A program made the position numbers and the translations under genes. A stretch of DNA of 6,344 nucleotides from Puniceicoccales bacterium (GTDB taxonomy: Bacteria > Verrucomicrobiota > Verrucomicrobiia > Opitutales > UBA953), in assembly GCA_031289285.1 (NCBI GenBank), contig JAITPT010000259.1:1-6344 (forward strand). The letters are read 5' to 3'. The notes beneath the pieces were generated by a model that worked only from the letters and a program-made list of their open reading frames with translations, ran no database searches and was not told the origin of the DNA. How positions within the stretch are numbered: the stretch's first letter is position 1; each line of letters begins with the position of its first letter. Positions 5,972 to 6,344 of this stretch are shown here, in pieces.

Positions 5972-6056
5972 ATTCGACCTAAAAATGGCAGTTGAGTCGG
6001 GTCGTCTTGCGGAAGCTCTTGGGGCATCCGCGCTTCAAGGCTTTGTTTGGCGCACC
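5972..6056 (+). repeat. Solo copy of the 85-nt arm of the 1440-1613 element
   Basis: Same orientation as the left arm. The end core CCTAAAAATGGCAGTT (5978-5993) differs by one base from the left arm's core, and the copy ends in GCGCACC exactly 85 nt from its outer end, as both arms do. The interior is more diverged (a little over half identical to the complement of the right arm without gaps). Sequence to its left (5933-5971) shows weak likeness to what lies outside the right arm. No matching second arm is found after 6056. Confidence 0.6.
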
Positions 6057-6125
6057 AACCGTAGCGTCTTCACAAATTCGTTAAGTGTCTTTGCCGCAAC
6101 ATCTTCTCGCAATACTCCCTAAAAA

Positions 6126-6178
6126 CAGGGACGAAACCAAACAGGGACGGGTCTGAATCTGAAACAGGGACAGGTCCG
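6126..6178 (+). repeat. Second cluster of CAGGGACGGGTCTG repeats
   Basis: A partial copy CAGGGACG lies at 6126-6133, a full copy CAGGGACGGGTCTGA at 6142-6156 (identical to 691-705), and a diverged copy CAGGGACAGGTCCG at 6165-6178. The spacing of 23 bp between the last two resembles the 22-bp tandem of the first cluster. Confidence 0.7.
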
Positions 6179-6196
6179 GTTTTTGGAGTAGAGGCA

Positions 6197-6214
6197 GTCT
6201 TTCTGAGAGAAGAC
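6197..6214. other. Small bulged hairpin
   Basis: GTCTTTCT (6197-6204) pairs with AGAAGAC (6208-6214) around a GAG loop, with one bulged T. It lies between repeat copies and has no T-run, so it is probably part of the repeat unit and not a terminator. Confidence 0.3.
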
Positions 6215-6243
6215 AGGGGAGTCGAAGCGTGGAGGAATTAAAG

Positions 6244-6257
6244 CGGGGACGGGTCTG
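6244..6257 (+). repeat. Isolated GGGACGGGTCTG repeat copy
   Basis: CGGGGACGGGTCTG followed by TTTTTTCAGG, similar to the third copy of the first cluster, which is also followed by a run of T. Confidence 0.65.
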
Positions 6258-6300
6258 TTTTTTCAGGATTTGTTATTTTTCAGAACGGAAGAAGGGCAGG

Positions 6301-6336
6301 GGGTCTCGGTCGCCGACCCGTTGCGCAGGGACGCAA
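6301..6336. repeat. Two adjacent hairpins, REP-like unit at the window edge
   Basis: Hairpin one (6301-6319) pairs GGGT..CGG with CCGACCC around TCG, with a CT bulge. Hairpin two (6321-6336) pairs TTGCG with CGCAA around the loop CAGGGA. The loop and the next base give CAGGGAC, the start of the dispersed repeat core. Tandem small hairpins are the usual form of REP elements recognised by REP-associated transposases. A transposase gene beginning just past the window is possible but not visible. Confidence 0.5.
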
Positions 6337-6344
6337 AACAAAGT

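Noticed and set aside
5799..6122. Plus-strand frame of 107 codons after the efflux gene
   Set aside because: It overlaps the end of the fusion gene and then reads through repeat sequence; no recognisable protein.

Overview
The window looks like a G+C-rich chromosomal segment with accessory edges, probably from the Verrucomicrobiota (Opitutaceae-like). The lineage guess rests on the style of its repeats, the lack of Shine-Dalgarno sequences before the main genes, and the character of the metal-efflux genes; nothing in the window proves it.

Left part (1-1440) is mobile and decaying DNA. It opens with the C-terminal part of a REP-associated (IS200-like, Y1-type) transposase cut by the window edge. 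Three copies of a short repeat with core GGGACGGGTCTG follow. Then come remnants of a phage tail module: a tail-assembly-like fragment, a broken second reading frame whose stop overlaps the next ATG, and the first 72 residues of a tape-measure protein that then stops.

Middle part (1440-1857) holds a striking 174-nt imperfect inverted repeat with arms of 85 nt, 4 nt and 85 nt. After it come a small GC hairpin, a good stable-RNA promoter, and a complete tRNA-Ser gene with anticodon CGA and encoded CCA.

Right part (2025-5902) has three intact genes on the + strand: a nucleoside phosphorylase/nucleosidase-superfamily enzyme, a small secreted Cys/His-rich protein, and a 797-residue protein. The last is the most interesting object here. 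It joins a full CzcC/CusC-type outer-membrane factor (TolC family) through a linker with 18 histidines to the outer beta domains of a CzcB/CusB-type periplasmic adaptor. The adaptor's lipoyl and alpha-hairpin domains appear to be missing. Two parts of a tripartite metal exporter thus seem to be one polypeptide. No RND pump gene follows it in this window.

Right edge (5903-6344) has no supported gene. It carries a third, solo copy of the 85-nt arm, more GGGACGGGTCTG repeats, and two adjacent hairpins at the very end, resembling the leader of another REP/transposase unit.
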